From: Methanobacteriota archaeon
Lineage (GTDB): Archaea > Thermoplasmatota > Poseidoniia > MGIII > CG-Epi1
Reading direction: 5' to 3'
DNA length: 16,920 nt
Assembly (NCBI GenBank): GCA_002724775.1
Contig: PBPR01000016.1
Span: 50,028-66,947 of the forward strand
Each line of letters begins with the position of its first letter. Position 1 is the stretch's first letter. The translations under genes and the position numbers were made by a program. Below the pieces are notes generated by a model. It was not told the origin of the DNA, made no database searches, and worked only from the letters and a program-made list of their open reading frames with translations. Below, one piece after another: positions 1-7,739 of the stretch.

Positions 1-705
1 AGAATTGCAGACGATATTCAAGTTCACGAAAAGGAAATTGCAGATGCCTTACTATTATCTCACAAAAATATCAAAACAGTTTGTGTTGATATGGGCGTTC
101 ATGGTGATTTTAGAATCAGAGAATTAAGAATTATTTCCGGTGAAGATACCTTTGTTTCACTTCACAAGGAAAACGGAATGAATTTTAAAGCAGACATATC
201 CAAAGTTTACTTTTCACCAAGGCTAGCTACAGAAAGACATAGAGTATCGTTGCTTGTTCGCAAGGGAGAATACGTTTTAGACGCATTTGCGGGAGTTGCA
301 CCCTTTTCAATTTCATTAGCTAAAAGGGGTTGTAAGTTACTATCACTAGATTCAAATCCTGAAGCTAGAAAATGGGCTGTGGAGAATTTTAAAAAAAATG
401 GTTTGAAATCCAACCAATACACTTTTTACACATCTAAATTTGAAGACTACGACTTCGACAAGAAAAAGTTTGACAGAATTGTCATGAACAATCCAACAAA
501 TAGTATACCTCATTTGAAAAAAGCGATGGATTTAGTTTTAGACGGAGGATCAATTCACTTGTATCATATTGCTTCAAAAGATAATTCATTTGATATTTCT
601 GATTATCTCGATTTCGGGTTTAAATGTACGCTCAAAAGAGAGGTTCATGCATACTCACCCTCATCGTCACTTTTTGTGTTTGACATTGGAAAAAATTTGC
701 ATTAA
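1..705 (+). CDS. trm5: Trm5-family tRNA (guanine37-N1)-methyltransferase, 5' end cut by window
   Basis: This gene is open from the first base, so its N-terminal part lies outside the window; 234 residues are visible. Trm5 methylates N1 of G37, next to the tRNA anticodon, using S-adenosylmethionine, and so prevents +1 frameshifting. The visible part has the Trm5 linker and Rossmann fold in order: SPRLATERHRV (visible residues about 72-82), the SAM-binding loop DAFAGVAPFSI (about 94-104), the acidic end of strand 2 in LDSNPEA (about 116-122), and an NNP motif (about 161-163) where the family usually has NLP. The ATG at 91 is internal: coding similarity (VCVDMGVHGDFR) runs straight through it. 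The gene ends at TAA 703-705 and is followed by the promoter region of the giant surface protein. The family call is firm. The exact Trm5 subtype cannot be told without the N-terminal D1 domain. Confidence 0.88.
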   Translation, partial: RIADDIQVHEKEIADALLLSHKNIKTVCVDMGVHGDFRIRELRIISGEDTFVSLHKENGMNFKADISKVYFSPRLATERHRVSLLVRKGEYVLDAFAGVAPFSISLAKRGCKLLSLDSNPEARKWAVENFKKNGLKSNQYTFYTSKFEDYDFDKKKFDRIVMNNPTNSIPHLKKAMDLVLDGGSIHLYHIASKDNSFDISDYLDFGFKCTLKREVHAYSPSSSLFVFDIGKNLH

Positions 706-728
706 TGTCCAAATTACAAACCAGTAAG

Positions 729-737
729 TTTTTATAT
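729..737 (+). promoter_or_regulatory. Candidate TATA box for the giant surface-protein gene
   Basis: The T/A-rich stretch TTTTTATAT resembles an archaeal box A. Transcription from it would start near 755-762 and give a leader of about 85-90 nt before the ATG at 847. A second T/A-rich stretch at 762-770 (TTTTATTAA) is an alternative. The leader includes a Shine-Dalgarno-like sequence, which fits a leadered rather than a leaderless mRNA. Assigned by eye only. Confidence 0.4.
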
Positions 738-780
738 GAGTTATTAAAAAACTGGGTATTCTTTTATTAAGGCCTTGTCA

Positions 781-819
781 ATGGTATGTAACCGTTTACC
801 ATCAAGGTAATGCGGTAAT
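781..819 (+). repeat. Overlapping inverted repeats in the leader of the surface-protein gene
   Basis: ATGGTA (781-786) can pair with TACCAT (797-802). The overlapping TTACC (796-800) can instead pair with GGTAA (806-810). A further GGTAA copy lies at 814-818. The two stems share bases 797-800, so in RNA they could not form together. This could be a protein-binding operator, a leader switch, or chance in AT-rich DNA. Only the repeats themselves are seen. Confidence 0.4.
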
Positions 820-832
820 AGGACAAAACGCG

Positions 833-838
833 AAGGTG
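833..838 (+). promoter_or_regulatory. Shine-Dalgarno-like site that sets the start at 847
   Basis: AAGGTG at 833-838 matches most of the archaeal anti-SD complement GGAGGTGAT and sits 8 nt before ATG 847. An in-frame GTG at 838 overlaps this site and would leave no ribosome-binding site of its own, so ATG 847 is preferred. Confidence 0.55.
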
Positions 839-846
839 TGCAAAAA

Positions 847-3800
847 ATGAATACAAACGTATCAAAATCAAGTTCCCTTTATGGGAAGATGATGGCAATT
901 CTCGTCGTAGCTTTGTTTGCCCTAAGCAGCTTTACTGCTATGGTGTCTGCAAGCGATGATGTAGATGAACAAGTAGATATTACCTCGGGAATTACCCTTG
1001 GTGAAGCATTGGTCTCCGAATCTGAAGGAGAAATAAAAATAGTAGAGGAATCTAATCCTGCGCCCATGGATGGAGAGGAGATGCCTATTGCTGTAACTAT
1101 GGCAGAAGGTAAATTTTCACCCGCTAGACAAGAGCCAGGTGATGCTAAAGTTCTTCTCATGGATGACGATGCAGAAAGATGGATGTCAGGTCCATGGATT
1201 GAAGCTTCTCATGTTGAAACTGCTTTAAATGATGGAGGTTATTCTTTTGATGTTTATCGAGGAGGAAATTGGGGCGGTGTTAACAAAGAGCTTCCATCCG
1301 GCGATGCTGGACTATCATTATTAGATGATTACGAAGTTATAATTTGGTACTCAGGTTGGAATACTAACATTTTCAGTTCATCAGAAACTTCAGTATTGGG
1401 TGATTACCTTGATGGTGAAGATGGAGGAAGTGATTCCTTTAGTGTAGATAACAGAAACATCATTCTTTTAACACAAATGACTGATTGGGTAGATGCATAC
1501 TCAGGACAATTTGAAAATACTTACCTACATTCAGACACTCAATCCTCATCTTACCTAATTGTTGGAGGAACTTCTAATCCCATGAAAGGAGTTTCAGGGT
1601 CTATTTTTGAAGGTAAAGAATATGCAACAGATACGGCAGGCGTTCACTACCTAGACAGGCCTTGTGGTATTAAGCCAACAGGTCCTGAAGCGGTAGGGGC
1701 TTTCTGGTATGATCAAAGGAAAGGTGCGGCAGACGGACATGAATATCACGCAGTTCAGTTCCCATCTGAAACATATGCAGGAACACAAACTCACAAAGCA
1801 TTCCACTTTGCTGATGAAATTGGAGTGTTCAATAAAAGATCAGACAGAGCAGATTTCTTTGCATCTATTTTATCTTGGATGGAAGTTACACAAGAATCTA
1901 CTAAGAATGTAGACATGGGTATTGGTGGTGTAGATATTCCTAACCACGTCCAGTACTGGAGATCAGTAGAAGCTATGGTTCCCGTTGATATTGGAATAAC
2001 AGTTACAAATTATGGAATGTTACCACAAAGTAGTACTGCAGTACATTTGAAATTGAAGAATCAGTTTGGTCAAATACTATTCGATAGCACATTTGATACA
2101 CGTGCTTTCCCTGAAGGCCATCCTATGCACATCGAGGATTCAATTCAAAATGGAGACAGTATAGTATTTACATTCAACAAAACAAACGACAGATATCAGA
2201 GAATATATGATGGTTTAGATCCTAACAAGGCTCGCCATGTTCTTTTCACTAGTGCAGGTATGGATGTTCTAACTGCAGAAGTGGTTCACACAGGTGACCA
2301 AGGTACACCTAACAATTTCGTTCAAGCAGAAATTGGAGTTGGTAAGTGGATAGAAACTATGGAAGCTCCTGAAGATGAGATTGGTATTGCAGGAACTATT
2401 CAAGATACTACAGACAACGGTGCAAACAGTTATGATGGTGTCAACATGCACAGGACAGGTAGTTACGATTGGGATGCTGACGGTTGTGGATATTTCGACA
2501 ATGACGCAGACGAATGTACAGCAGACGGTAATACCCTCAATAAGACTGTAAACTCAGTTTATCATGAAGGTAAATCAGCTTTAGCCATGTTCAATACAAA
2601 CGGCTGGTACAAAGCAAATGCAAATCCTGCAATTTGTGATTGGGGAGATGACTCAATGACTGATTCTAATTGCCCAAAGTTCACAATGCAACCTAATCAG
2701 GATGATGTCTTTATTTCACCAGCAATTGACTTAAGTGCGATGGAAGAAGTAGTAATTGGTATGTTATTTACAGGGTGTATGGAATCTGGAGATTATTTCA
2801 GAATGCAGATATCTAAGGATGGAACTACTTGGACTAACTTGATTAGTTATTCAGGTTTCTGTCCAGGTGAAGGTTCTTGGTATCTATGGGGAGGTTCAAA
2901 CCAGAAGTATCAAGGATACGTTCTAAGTGATACGTACTATGGCAGCGACGACACTGACTCAGTTTACTTTAGAATTCAAGCTGATGCAGATAGTGATCAA
3001 AATACAGAAGGTAGTAGACCTTATGCAGGTTGGTTCATTGATGAAATTGTTTTCAGAGGAACCGAAAAGATCACACGTGACGTGGCTGTTGGAGATATTA
3101 CAGTTGATAAGGACTTTGAAGTAAAAGATGGTGGAGACTCTCTATGGAGAGAAATTAATGCGACAATTATCAACGCAGGAGAATCATCATGGCCTAATTT
3201 GCCAGTTAAGTTTACAGTCGAAAACTTACAAGGTGAAGATAAGTCAGATTTCTTAGATGTTACTGAACCAGTTATACAGCAATTAGCAGGTAACTCAATT
3301 TACGGAGACATAAATCAAAACTCTGATCAAAAAGAGCTTTTCTCAGAATTCCAATGTCCTGGTGCTAATACTTACTACATAACTGTGGAAGTCCTTGTAC
3401 CAGCAGGAAAAGATTTCTTCCCATGGAACAATTCGAAGACCATATCTTTCCGTGTGTTTGATAATTTCTTCTCTGACGACTTTGATACAGGTGATAGGGA
3501 CGAATATCAGTATACTGAAGTTGAGAGATTGAACACAGGTAGCAATTACAACAGATGGTTAATCAAATCAATCGGTAATGACGCTCAGAGTGGCCAATAC
3601 GTACTTCAATATGCTAAAGAAGGAACACATAATGACGACACACCAACAACAATTGGTGGACGTGATGACAGTTTCATAACACAAGATCAATATGATAGAG
3701 ACGGTGAAGGTAGCAAATGGCAACCCGATGTTAACGTTGACTTGAGGGCAGCTTTCAAACCTCTAATTATGTACGCTATCAAATGGGACTTAAGTGCTGG

Positions 3801-6165
3801 TGACAGGCTTGAAGTTCGAGCATCTACTGATTTCGATAGTTCACAGAAAATTGGCGGAGGCGAAACTTGGACTGTGATCAAGACTTACGAAAATTCATGT
3901 AATTGTCCAATGTTTAGTGAAGATAAAACAACTTGGCAAATGGAAGAATTAAGCCTTGAAGCCTTCGAAGGTTATCAAACTTGGATTGATTTCAGAGTGG
4001 TAACTGCTAATGGTGGCGGACAAGGTGTCTTGATTGATGACTTAGCAGTCATTGGAAATGAATACAGAAATAATCTTGACATAGTAAACGTTGACACTGT
4101 TAGATATTCAGCATCTGGTGAAGAACATGAGTTATCAGTTACTGTTAGAGGAATTGGTCTTGAGGAACAAAGTGGAGTTACAGTTGCAGCTAGAATAACT
4201 GATTCTAACGGACTAAGAGTCTGGCCATCAGACAGAACTTTCAATTTCTTCACAATACCAGGATCTCTTGCTAAGGGTGAAGAGTTTACTGTTGACCCAA
4301 GTACTGCAGGTGCAGATTGGAAGTGGGGTTCAGATCTTGGACCAGGTATCTACAGAATGCACATTCAAGCTTTGAGAGATGATGACGTTCAGGTTCCAGA
4401 TGAAAGTAGAGCTAAGAATTTCAGAACATTGACTTTAGTGTTAGGAGCAGCTTTATTGACCGGTGACCAATGGTCAATGGGAGACGGCTGGAGCTCAGGT
4501 TCATATATCTGGGACGGTTCTGAAGACGGTTCATTAACATCTGAATTCTTTACAGTTTGGAACAGTAAGCCATTCTTGGTTGTTGAAGCTGAATATGAGT
4601 TGATAGATGCTAGTGTCAAAGCACAAGTTCGATCAGGAAACAGTGGTCCTTGGTATGACATTAAATGGAGATCAACTGACCAGTTATCTACATTATATTC
4701 TATACCTTCAGCTAATTACACACAGTTACCAATGTATTGGGAAGGAAGTAGCGCATTCGATAACTCAACTGCACAAACATTCTTCGCAGACTTAGGTGCT
4801 GTAGAACAACTTGGCGACGGTTCTGGAAGTCTACAAGATGCTTACATTGGAAGTGAAATGCAAATACGCTTGACTGGCTCCTCTTCAGGTCCAGGTTCTT
4901 CTGGAATGTTCAAGGCATACTATCCATCCGTTTTCGGTTTGGATGACTACTCTGTAGATCTGAAAGACATATCTCCAAAAACTCAGAATGGTGAACCTTC
5001 ATCACTCACAGGAGACACAGTAAGTAGAACTTATACTGTAAAAGTTAACAACTTTGGAGCAGCTTCAGATTCTGGCGTAGTGGACTTTGTTTTAACAGCT
5101 CCAGACAATTCCTTTGTTGAGTTGTTTGATGGAACTATGGCAATAATGGATTCAGTTCTTCAAACTGGTAGAGAAACATACGTTGCTGTAAAACCAATTA
5201 GTGGTTCATGGGGTAACGGTAGGGATGCCTTGTCTGGTGGCGACCAAACAGCCTACATTAACTCAGATGGACAGATTGGATGGCCAAGTGGAACTGTTGA
5301 AATTGGACAACCTACTGGTTGGGACATCAATAATCCAACTAAGACATCTTGGAACACCGTGGCAGGTAAGCCTAACGAACCAAGTGCAGCCAATTTCGTT
5401 AACCCAGGTCAAGTCATGACAGTTAATATTGATGTTACAATTGGATATGCGCAATGGGCACCTCCAGGTACTTACAGTATTCAAGCTGACGCAAGATCAT
5501 GGTCTGACTACGATAACACCTTCACTAGTGGAGATTCAGATGGTCAAGCTACAATGATTATTGCAAAGCCTGACTTGTCTATAGGAAGTGATGTGAGATA
5601 TATTTCACATGCAACTGGCTTCGGGGAATCTGGTGCTGGTTGGGTTAAAAAGACAGGATGTACTAACAACCCAGCAGGTAACAACCCATGTGAGAAAGAT
5701 GAATACTTCAGGTTCATGTTCCAAGTTGAAAATACTGGAACTGAAACAGTAGGTACTTTCAGAGTAGGTCTTCTTGACTTCGAAAGCAATCCTTTGGGAG
5801 TTCAAGTTGGTCTTTACTGGACTAGCTCTGGTTGGGCTATTGATGAAACAAAAACTACAGCTCACGGAGCTGAGATAGTTTCAGTAGGCAACAAGAAGTA
5901 CATCGCTTTTGCAGCAAAAGCAAGTGAATTAGGTATGTCTGCAGGTCCAGGTGACCAAAATACTGGATCATATGACTTTTACCTCGCAGTTGATACAGAA
6001 GATACAGTTTCCGAGTCTAACGAAAACAATAACAGATATCCTGTAACAATTACAGCTGTTAAAGAAGTAAACACAGTTCCATCTTTCGGATTGTCCTTAC
6101 TAAGCATGTCAATTAGCGGTCTTTTGGCAGCTATTGGAATTGCTCTAAGACAAAAAGAAGAATAA
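847..6165 (+). CDS. Giant secreted multi-domain surface protein with CARDB-like domains and C-terminal anchor
   Basis: The product is a 1772-residue protein for export to the cell surface; numbering is from ATG 847. A signal peptide occupies about residues 1-36: a basic N-region, a hydrophobic core MMAILVVALFALSSF, and cleavage near VSASD. Residues about 100-350 resemble the GATase/ThuA-like domain of archaeal exoproteins (VLLMDDD near 102-108, VIIWYSGW near 164-171) and show no catalytic triad I can identify. After that come alternating beta domains. CARDB/APHP-like adhesion modules lie near 355-500, 743-870, 1368-1420 and 1575-1737, the last ending ESNENNNRYPVTI. Jelly-roll (MAM-like) modules ending in FIDEIVF and LIDDLAV lie near 520-740 and 870-1070, with a weaker one near 1200-1360. 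An acidic DWDADG loop near 541-546 may bind calcium. The tail after about 1743 is PSFG, a hydrophobic helix, then RQKEE, like an archaeosortase (PGF-CTERM-type) signal. No enzymatic function is evident; a structural or adhesive role is inferred. Confidence 0.8.
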   Translation: MNTNVSKSSSLYGKMMAILVVALFALSSFTAMVSASDDVDEQVDITSGITLGEALVSESEGEIKIVEESNPAPMDGEEMPIAVTMAEGKFSPARQEPGDAKVLLMDDDAERWMSGPWIEASHVETALNDGGYSFDVYRGGNWGGVNKELPSGDAGLSLLDDYEVIIWYSGWNTNIFSSSETSVLGDYLDGEDGGSDSFSVDNRNIILLTQMTDWVDAYSGQFENTYLHSDTQSSSYLIVGGTSNPMKGVSGSIFEGKEYATDTAGVHYLDRPCGIKPTGPEAVGAFWYDQRKGAADGHEYHAVQFPSETYAGTQTHKAFHFADEIGVFNKRSDRADFFASILSWMEVTQESTKNVDMGIGGVDIPNHVQYWRSVEAMVPVDIGITVTNYGMLPQSSTAVHLKLKNQFGQILFDSTFDTRAFPEGHPMHIEDSIQNGDSIVFTFNKTNDRYQRIYDGLDPNKARHVLFTSAGMDVLTAEVVHTGDQGTPNNFVQAEIGVGKWIETMEAPEDEIGIAGTIQDTTDNGANSYDGVNMHRTGSYDWDADGCGYFDNDADECTADGNTLNKTVNSVYHEGKSALAMFNTNGWYKANANPAICDWGDDSMTDSNCPKFTMQPNQDDVFISPAIDLSAMEEVVIGMLFTGCMESGDYFRMQISKDGTTWTNLISYSGFCPGEGSWYLWGGSNQKYQGYVLSDTYYGSDDTDSVYFRIQADADSDQNTEGSRPYAGWFIDEIVFRGTEKITRDVAVGDITVDKDFEVKDGGDSLWREINATIINAGESSWPNLPVKFTVENLQGEDKSDFLDVTEPVIQQLAGNSIYGDINQNSDQKELFSEFQCPGANTYYITVEVLVPAGKDFFPWNNSKTISFRVFDNFFSDDFDTGDRDEYQYTEVERLNTGSNYNRWLIKSIGNDAQSGQYVLQYAKEGTHNDDTPTTIGGRDDSFITQDQYDRDGEGSKWQPDVNVDLRAAFKPLIMYAIKWDLSAGDRLEVRASTDFDSSQKIGGGETWTVIKTYENSCNCPMFSEDKTTWQMEELSLEAFEGYQTWIDFRVVTANGGGQGVLIDDLAVIGNEYRNNLDIVNVDTVRYSASGEEHELSVTVRGIGLEEQSGVTVAARITDSNGLRVWPSDRTFNFFTIPGSLAKGEEFTVDPSTAGADWKWGSDLGPGIYRMHIQALRDDDVQVPDESRAKNFRTLTLVLGAALLTGDQWSMGDGWSSGSYIWDGSEDGSLTSEFFTVWNSKPFLVVEAEYELIDASVKAQVRSGNSGPWYDIKWRSTDQLSTLYSIPSANYTQLPMYWEGSSAFDNSTAQTFFADLGAVEQLGDGSGSLQDAYIGSEMQIRLTGSSSGPGSSGMFKAYYPSVFGLDDYSVDLKDISPKTQNGEPSSLTGDTVSRTYTVKVNNFGAASDSGVVDFVLTAPDNSFVELFDGTMAIMDSVLQTGRETYVAVKPISGSWGNGRDALSGGDQTAYINSDGQIGWPSGTVEIGQPTGWDINNPTKTSWNTVAGKPNEPSAANFVNPGQVMTVNIDVTIGYAQWAPPGTYSIQADARSWSDYDNTFTSGDSDGQATMIIAKPDLSIGSDVRYISHATGFGESGAGWVKKTGCTNNPAGNNPCEKDEYFRFMFQVENTGTETVGTFRVGLLDFESNPLGVQVGLYWTSSGWAIDETKTTAHGAEIVSVGNKKYIAFAAKASELGMSAGPGDQNTGSYDFYLAVDTEDTVSESNENNNRYPVTITAVKEVNTVPSFGLSLLSMSISGLLAAIGIALRQKEE

Positions 6166-6182
6166 GGAATAATAAGACAAAG

Positions 6183-6218
6183 TGTAGCGAGAGGTGTAGT
6201 ATGCACCTCTTGTCTACA
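6183..6218 (+). terminator. Stem-loop just after the giant surface-protein gene
   Basis: TGTAG (6183-6187) pairs with CTACA (6214-6218). After one bulged T at 6213, nine more pairs follow (6188-6196 with 6204-6212), seven of them the perfect AGAGGTG/CACCTCT. The loop is 7 nt. It begins 17 nt after the stop codon. No T-run follows, so it is not a typical archaeal oligo-T terminator; a 3'-end stabiliser or processing signal is equally possible. The opposing gene ends at 6265, about 45 bp away. Confidence 0.5.
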
Positions 6219-6264
6219 AATTAGATATAATGAGCGTCAGCCTTGTCTATTGATTATTAAACAG

Positions 6265-7188
6265 TTATACTGCAAATGCCCCAAATTCTCTACAAAATAC
6301 ACAAGGTTCAGAGCTACCAGATGGTTCTCCGCACGACGGGCATGGTGCTAAATTTTCAGGTTTTAGCATATTCTCCCTGATTTTCTCCATTCCATTTACT
6401 AAAGAATGTCTAGTTCCAGGTTGTTCTTTTTCAAGTTTCATCAGGATTTCCCTAAAGGTGTTTCTTTGAGCTCCACCAGCATGAGGGCAATCACCATCGT
6501 GGAAATCCATGTCTTTTAGTATGGAATACAGATATACTTCTTGTTCAGGAAGCCTTCTTAGTGGTAACAGGCGGGGAACAAATCCTCTTTGTACGAATTT
6601 ATGTGGAGCCATCCTAGATAATCTGGCGATATCTCCTCTTGCGTGATTCATTAGAACCGTCTGTGCGAAGTCGTCAAGATTATGGCCAAGGACAAGGCAA
6701 TCAACATCGCTTTTGTTTGCCATTTGGTTTAGTGACCTTCTCCTTAGAATTCCGCAGGGAGAGCATGGTGATCCTTGAGGAGGTTTTTCTATTAATAATT
6801 CGCCTAGCGAACGTCCTATCAATTCCTTGTAGGAGAAAATTTCCAGTTTTATTTCTAATTTTTTACACTCAGATAAGGCACAGTCTAATGATTCAGATCT
6901 GTAATTTTCTATTCCTTCATCTACAGATAATCCTACTATCTCAATATTTCTGTCTCCGACATAAGATTTTAGAATATGCAAAGCTACGGTTGAATCTTTA
7001 CCTCCGGAAAGTCCGATACCTATTTTTCTGATTTTAATGTTTGAATTCTTAATTAGAAGGTTGACTTGTTTCCGTAATTCTCTTTGGGCATTTCTTTCAA
7101 AAGACTTAAAAAAACAGGTTTTGCATAAAATTTCCCCAGAATATCGCCTACTTATTACTGGATTTTGATTGCAACGTTTACAACCCAT
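6265..7188 (-). CDS. ncsA: NcsA/TtuA-family tRNA 2-thiouridine synthetase
   Basis: This is an ATP-dependent tRNA 2-thiolation enzyme of the PP-loop family. It adenylates a tRNA uridine and then adds sulfur supplied by a ubiquitin-like carrier. NcsA acts on U34 and TtuA on T54; sequence alone does not separate them here, and a mesophile would favour NcsA. The 307-residue protein has an N-terminal zinc site (C3, C6, C22, C25), the PP-loop SGGKDS (61-66), LGHNLDDFAQ (167-176), and a C-terminal zinc site (C283, C286, C296, C299). C142, C145 and C234 match the three cysteines that hold the Fe-S cluster in TtuA. The start is ATG 7188; an in-frame TTG at 7194 is less likely. A TATA-like box about 22 bp upstream suggests a leaderless transcript. 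The gene runs convergent to the giant surface-protein gene and divergent from the RHH-ftsZ operon. Confidence 0.85.
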   Translation of the reverse strand: MGCKRCNQNPVISRRYSGEILCKTCFFKSFERNAQRELRKQVNLLIKNSNIKIRKIGIGLSGGKDSTVALHILKSYVGDRNIEIVGLSVDEGIENYRSESLDCALSECKKLEIKLEIFSYKELIGRSLGELLIEKPPQGSPCSPCGILRRRSLNQMANKSDVDCLVLGHNLDDFAQTVLMNHARGDIARLSRMAPHKFVQRGFVPRLLPLRRLPEQEVYLYSILKDMDFHDGDCPHAGGAQRNTFREILMKLEKEQPGTRHSLVNGMEKIRENMLKPENLAPCPSCGEPSGSSEPCVFCREFGAFAV

Positions 7189-7206
7189 AATCAATTATAA
7201 GCTATA

Positions 7207-7214
7207 CTTTATAA
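7207..7214 (-). promoter_or_regulatory. Candidate TATA box for the ncsA-like gene
   Basis: On the minus strand TTATAAAG lies about 22 bp upstream of the ATG at 7188. That spacing would place the transcription start at or near the start codon, giving a leaderless mRNA. Confidence 0.45.
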
Positions 7215-7236
7215 TGATTCAATGGCACCGAAAGTA

Positions 7237-7252
7237 TGACACAGTTTTGTCA
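7237..7252. promoter_or_regulatory. Palindrome 1 upstream of the RHH-ftsZ operon (candidate operator)
   Basis: TGACACAGTTTTGTCA has arms TGACA and TGTCA and shares the TGACACA half-site with palindrome 2. It lies about 23 bp upstream of the ncsA TATA-like box and about 58 bp upstream of the RHH-ftsZ TATA box. A binding role is inferred from symmetry and from the neighbouring RHH gene. Confidence 0.5.
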
Positions 7253-7278
7253 CTATTATTTGTCTTAATAATACTTTA

Positions 7279-7297
7279 TGACGCAATTTATGTGTCA
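7279..7297. promoter_or_regulatory. Palindrome 2 just upstream of the RHH-ftsZ TATA box (candidate operator)
   Basis: TGACGCA, a 5-bp spacer ATTTA, then TGTGTCA: seven-base arms with one imperfect pair. Its right arm read in reverse is TGACACA, identical to the left arm of palindrome 1. Its centre is about 43-44 bp from that of palindrome 1, close to four helical turns. It ends 12 bp before the TATA box at 7310, a position where a bound protein could affect TFB/TBP access. A binding role is inferred. Confidence 0.55.
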
Positions 7298-7309
7298 AAA
7301 AGCATTAAG

Positions 7310-7317
7310 TTTATATA
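7310..7317 (+). promoter_or_regulatory. TATA box of the RHH-ftsZ operon
   Basis: TTTATATA is a near-ideal archaeal box A and ends 24 bp before ATG 7342. Transcription would start within a few bases of the start codon. GAGG at 7334-7337 is close to the ATG and may act as a weak ribosome-binding site if the mRNA has a short leader. Confidence 0.65.
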
Positions 7318-7341
7318 CTAGCTTGATTAATGTGAGGCAAC

Positions 7342-7737
7342 ATGGCCCCACTAGGACCCTTAACTACTAATCGTTTGACTGTACGTTTAGATCCAGAAAG
7401 GGCTGCAAGAATTGAGTATTGGGCTTCAGAAAATCCTTTACGAATTAAATCATATAATCAGTTAGTTCAAGAAGCTCTTGATGAGTACATAGACCGCAAC
7501 ACACCTTCTCCGAATGAAAAGATTCTTAATGTTAAGATTCCCGAAAATACTAGTTCTAGACTACAAGCATTACAAGACCATGGTTTTGGATCAACAGATC
7601 ATATTGTTACCGAAGCAATTTCCAGTTATGCAATTACTAAATTGAAAGAACAAAAAGACTTTGAATTTTTAGATAGTGAAGCAAAAATGATGACAAATCG
7701 TCGCAAGATGGTTTTCTCAGATTATGGACGTGAATAA
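7342..7737 (+). CDS. Tandem ribbon-helix-helix DNA-binding regulator beside ftsZ (CdrS-like)
   Basis: The 131-residue protein appears to carry two ribbon-helix-helix (MetJ/Arc/CopG-type) units. Unit 1 (about 9-52) has strand RLTVRL, helix PERAARIEYWASE and helix SYNQLVQEALDEYI. Unit 2 (about 60-102) has strand ILNVKI, helix ENTSSRLQALQDH and helix STDHIVTEAISSYAITKL. A charged tail of about 28 residues (MMTNRRKMVF) follows. RHH proteins bind operators as dimers through paired strands; a tandem arrangement could supply both strands from one chain. The gene is 2 bp upstream of ftsZ and shares its promoter. In haloarchaea the RHH protein CdrS lies directly upstream of ftsZ2 and controls division, so an equivalent role is inferred here. 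The two TGACACA palindromes upstream are natural candidate targets for autoregulation. The RHH call is firm for unit 1 and likely for unit 2. Confidence 0.82.
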   Translation: MAPLGPLTTNRLTVRLDPERAARIEYWASENPLRIKSYNQLVQEALDEYIDRNTPSPNEKILNVKIPENTSSRLQALQDHGFGSTDHIVTEAISSYAITKLKEQKDFEFLDSEAKMMTNRRKMVFSDYGRE

Positions 7738-7739
7738 AT

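Noticed and set aside
838-846. GTG start for the giant protein, three codons before the chosen ATG.
   Set aside because: The GTG overlaps the Shine-Dalgarno-like AAGGTG that is well placed for ATG 847.
6639-7031. A 130-codon open frame on the plus strand opposite the ncsA-like gene.
   Set aside because: It is antisense to a gene with clear catalytic and metal-binding motifs and has no recognisable domain of its own.
7189-7194. TTG start for the ncsA-like gene.
   Set aside because: The ATG two codons later begins the conserved zinc-site sequence and fits a leaderless start.
7237-7297. The repeated TGACACA sites as a CRISPR array or replication origin.
   Set aside because: The repeats are too short and too few, with no regular spacers; they fit operator half-sites better.
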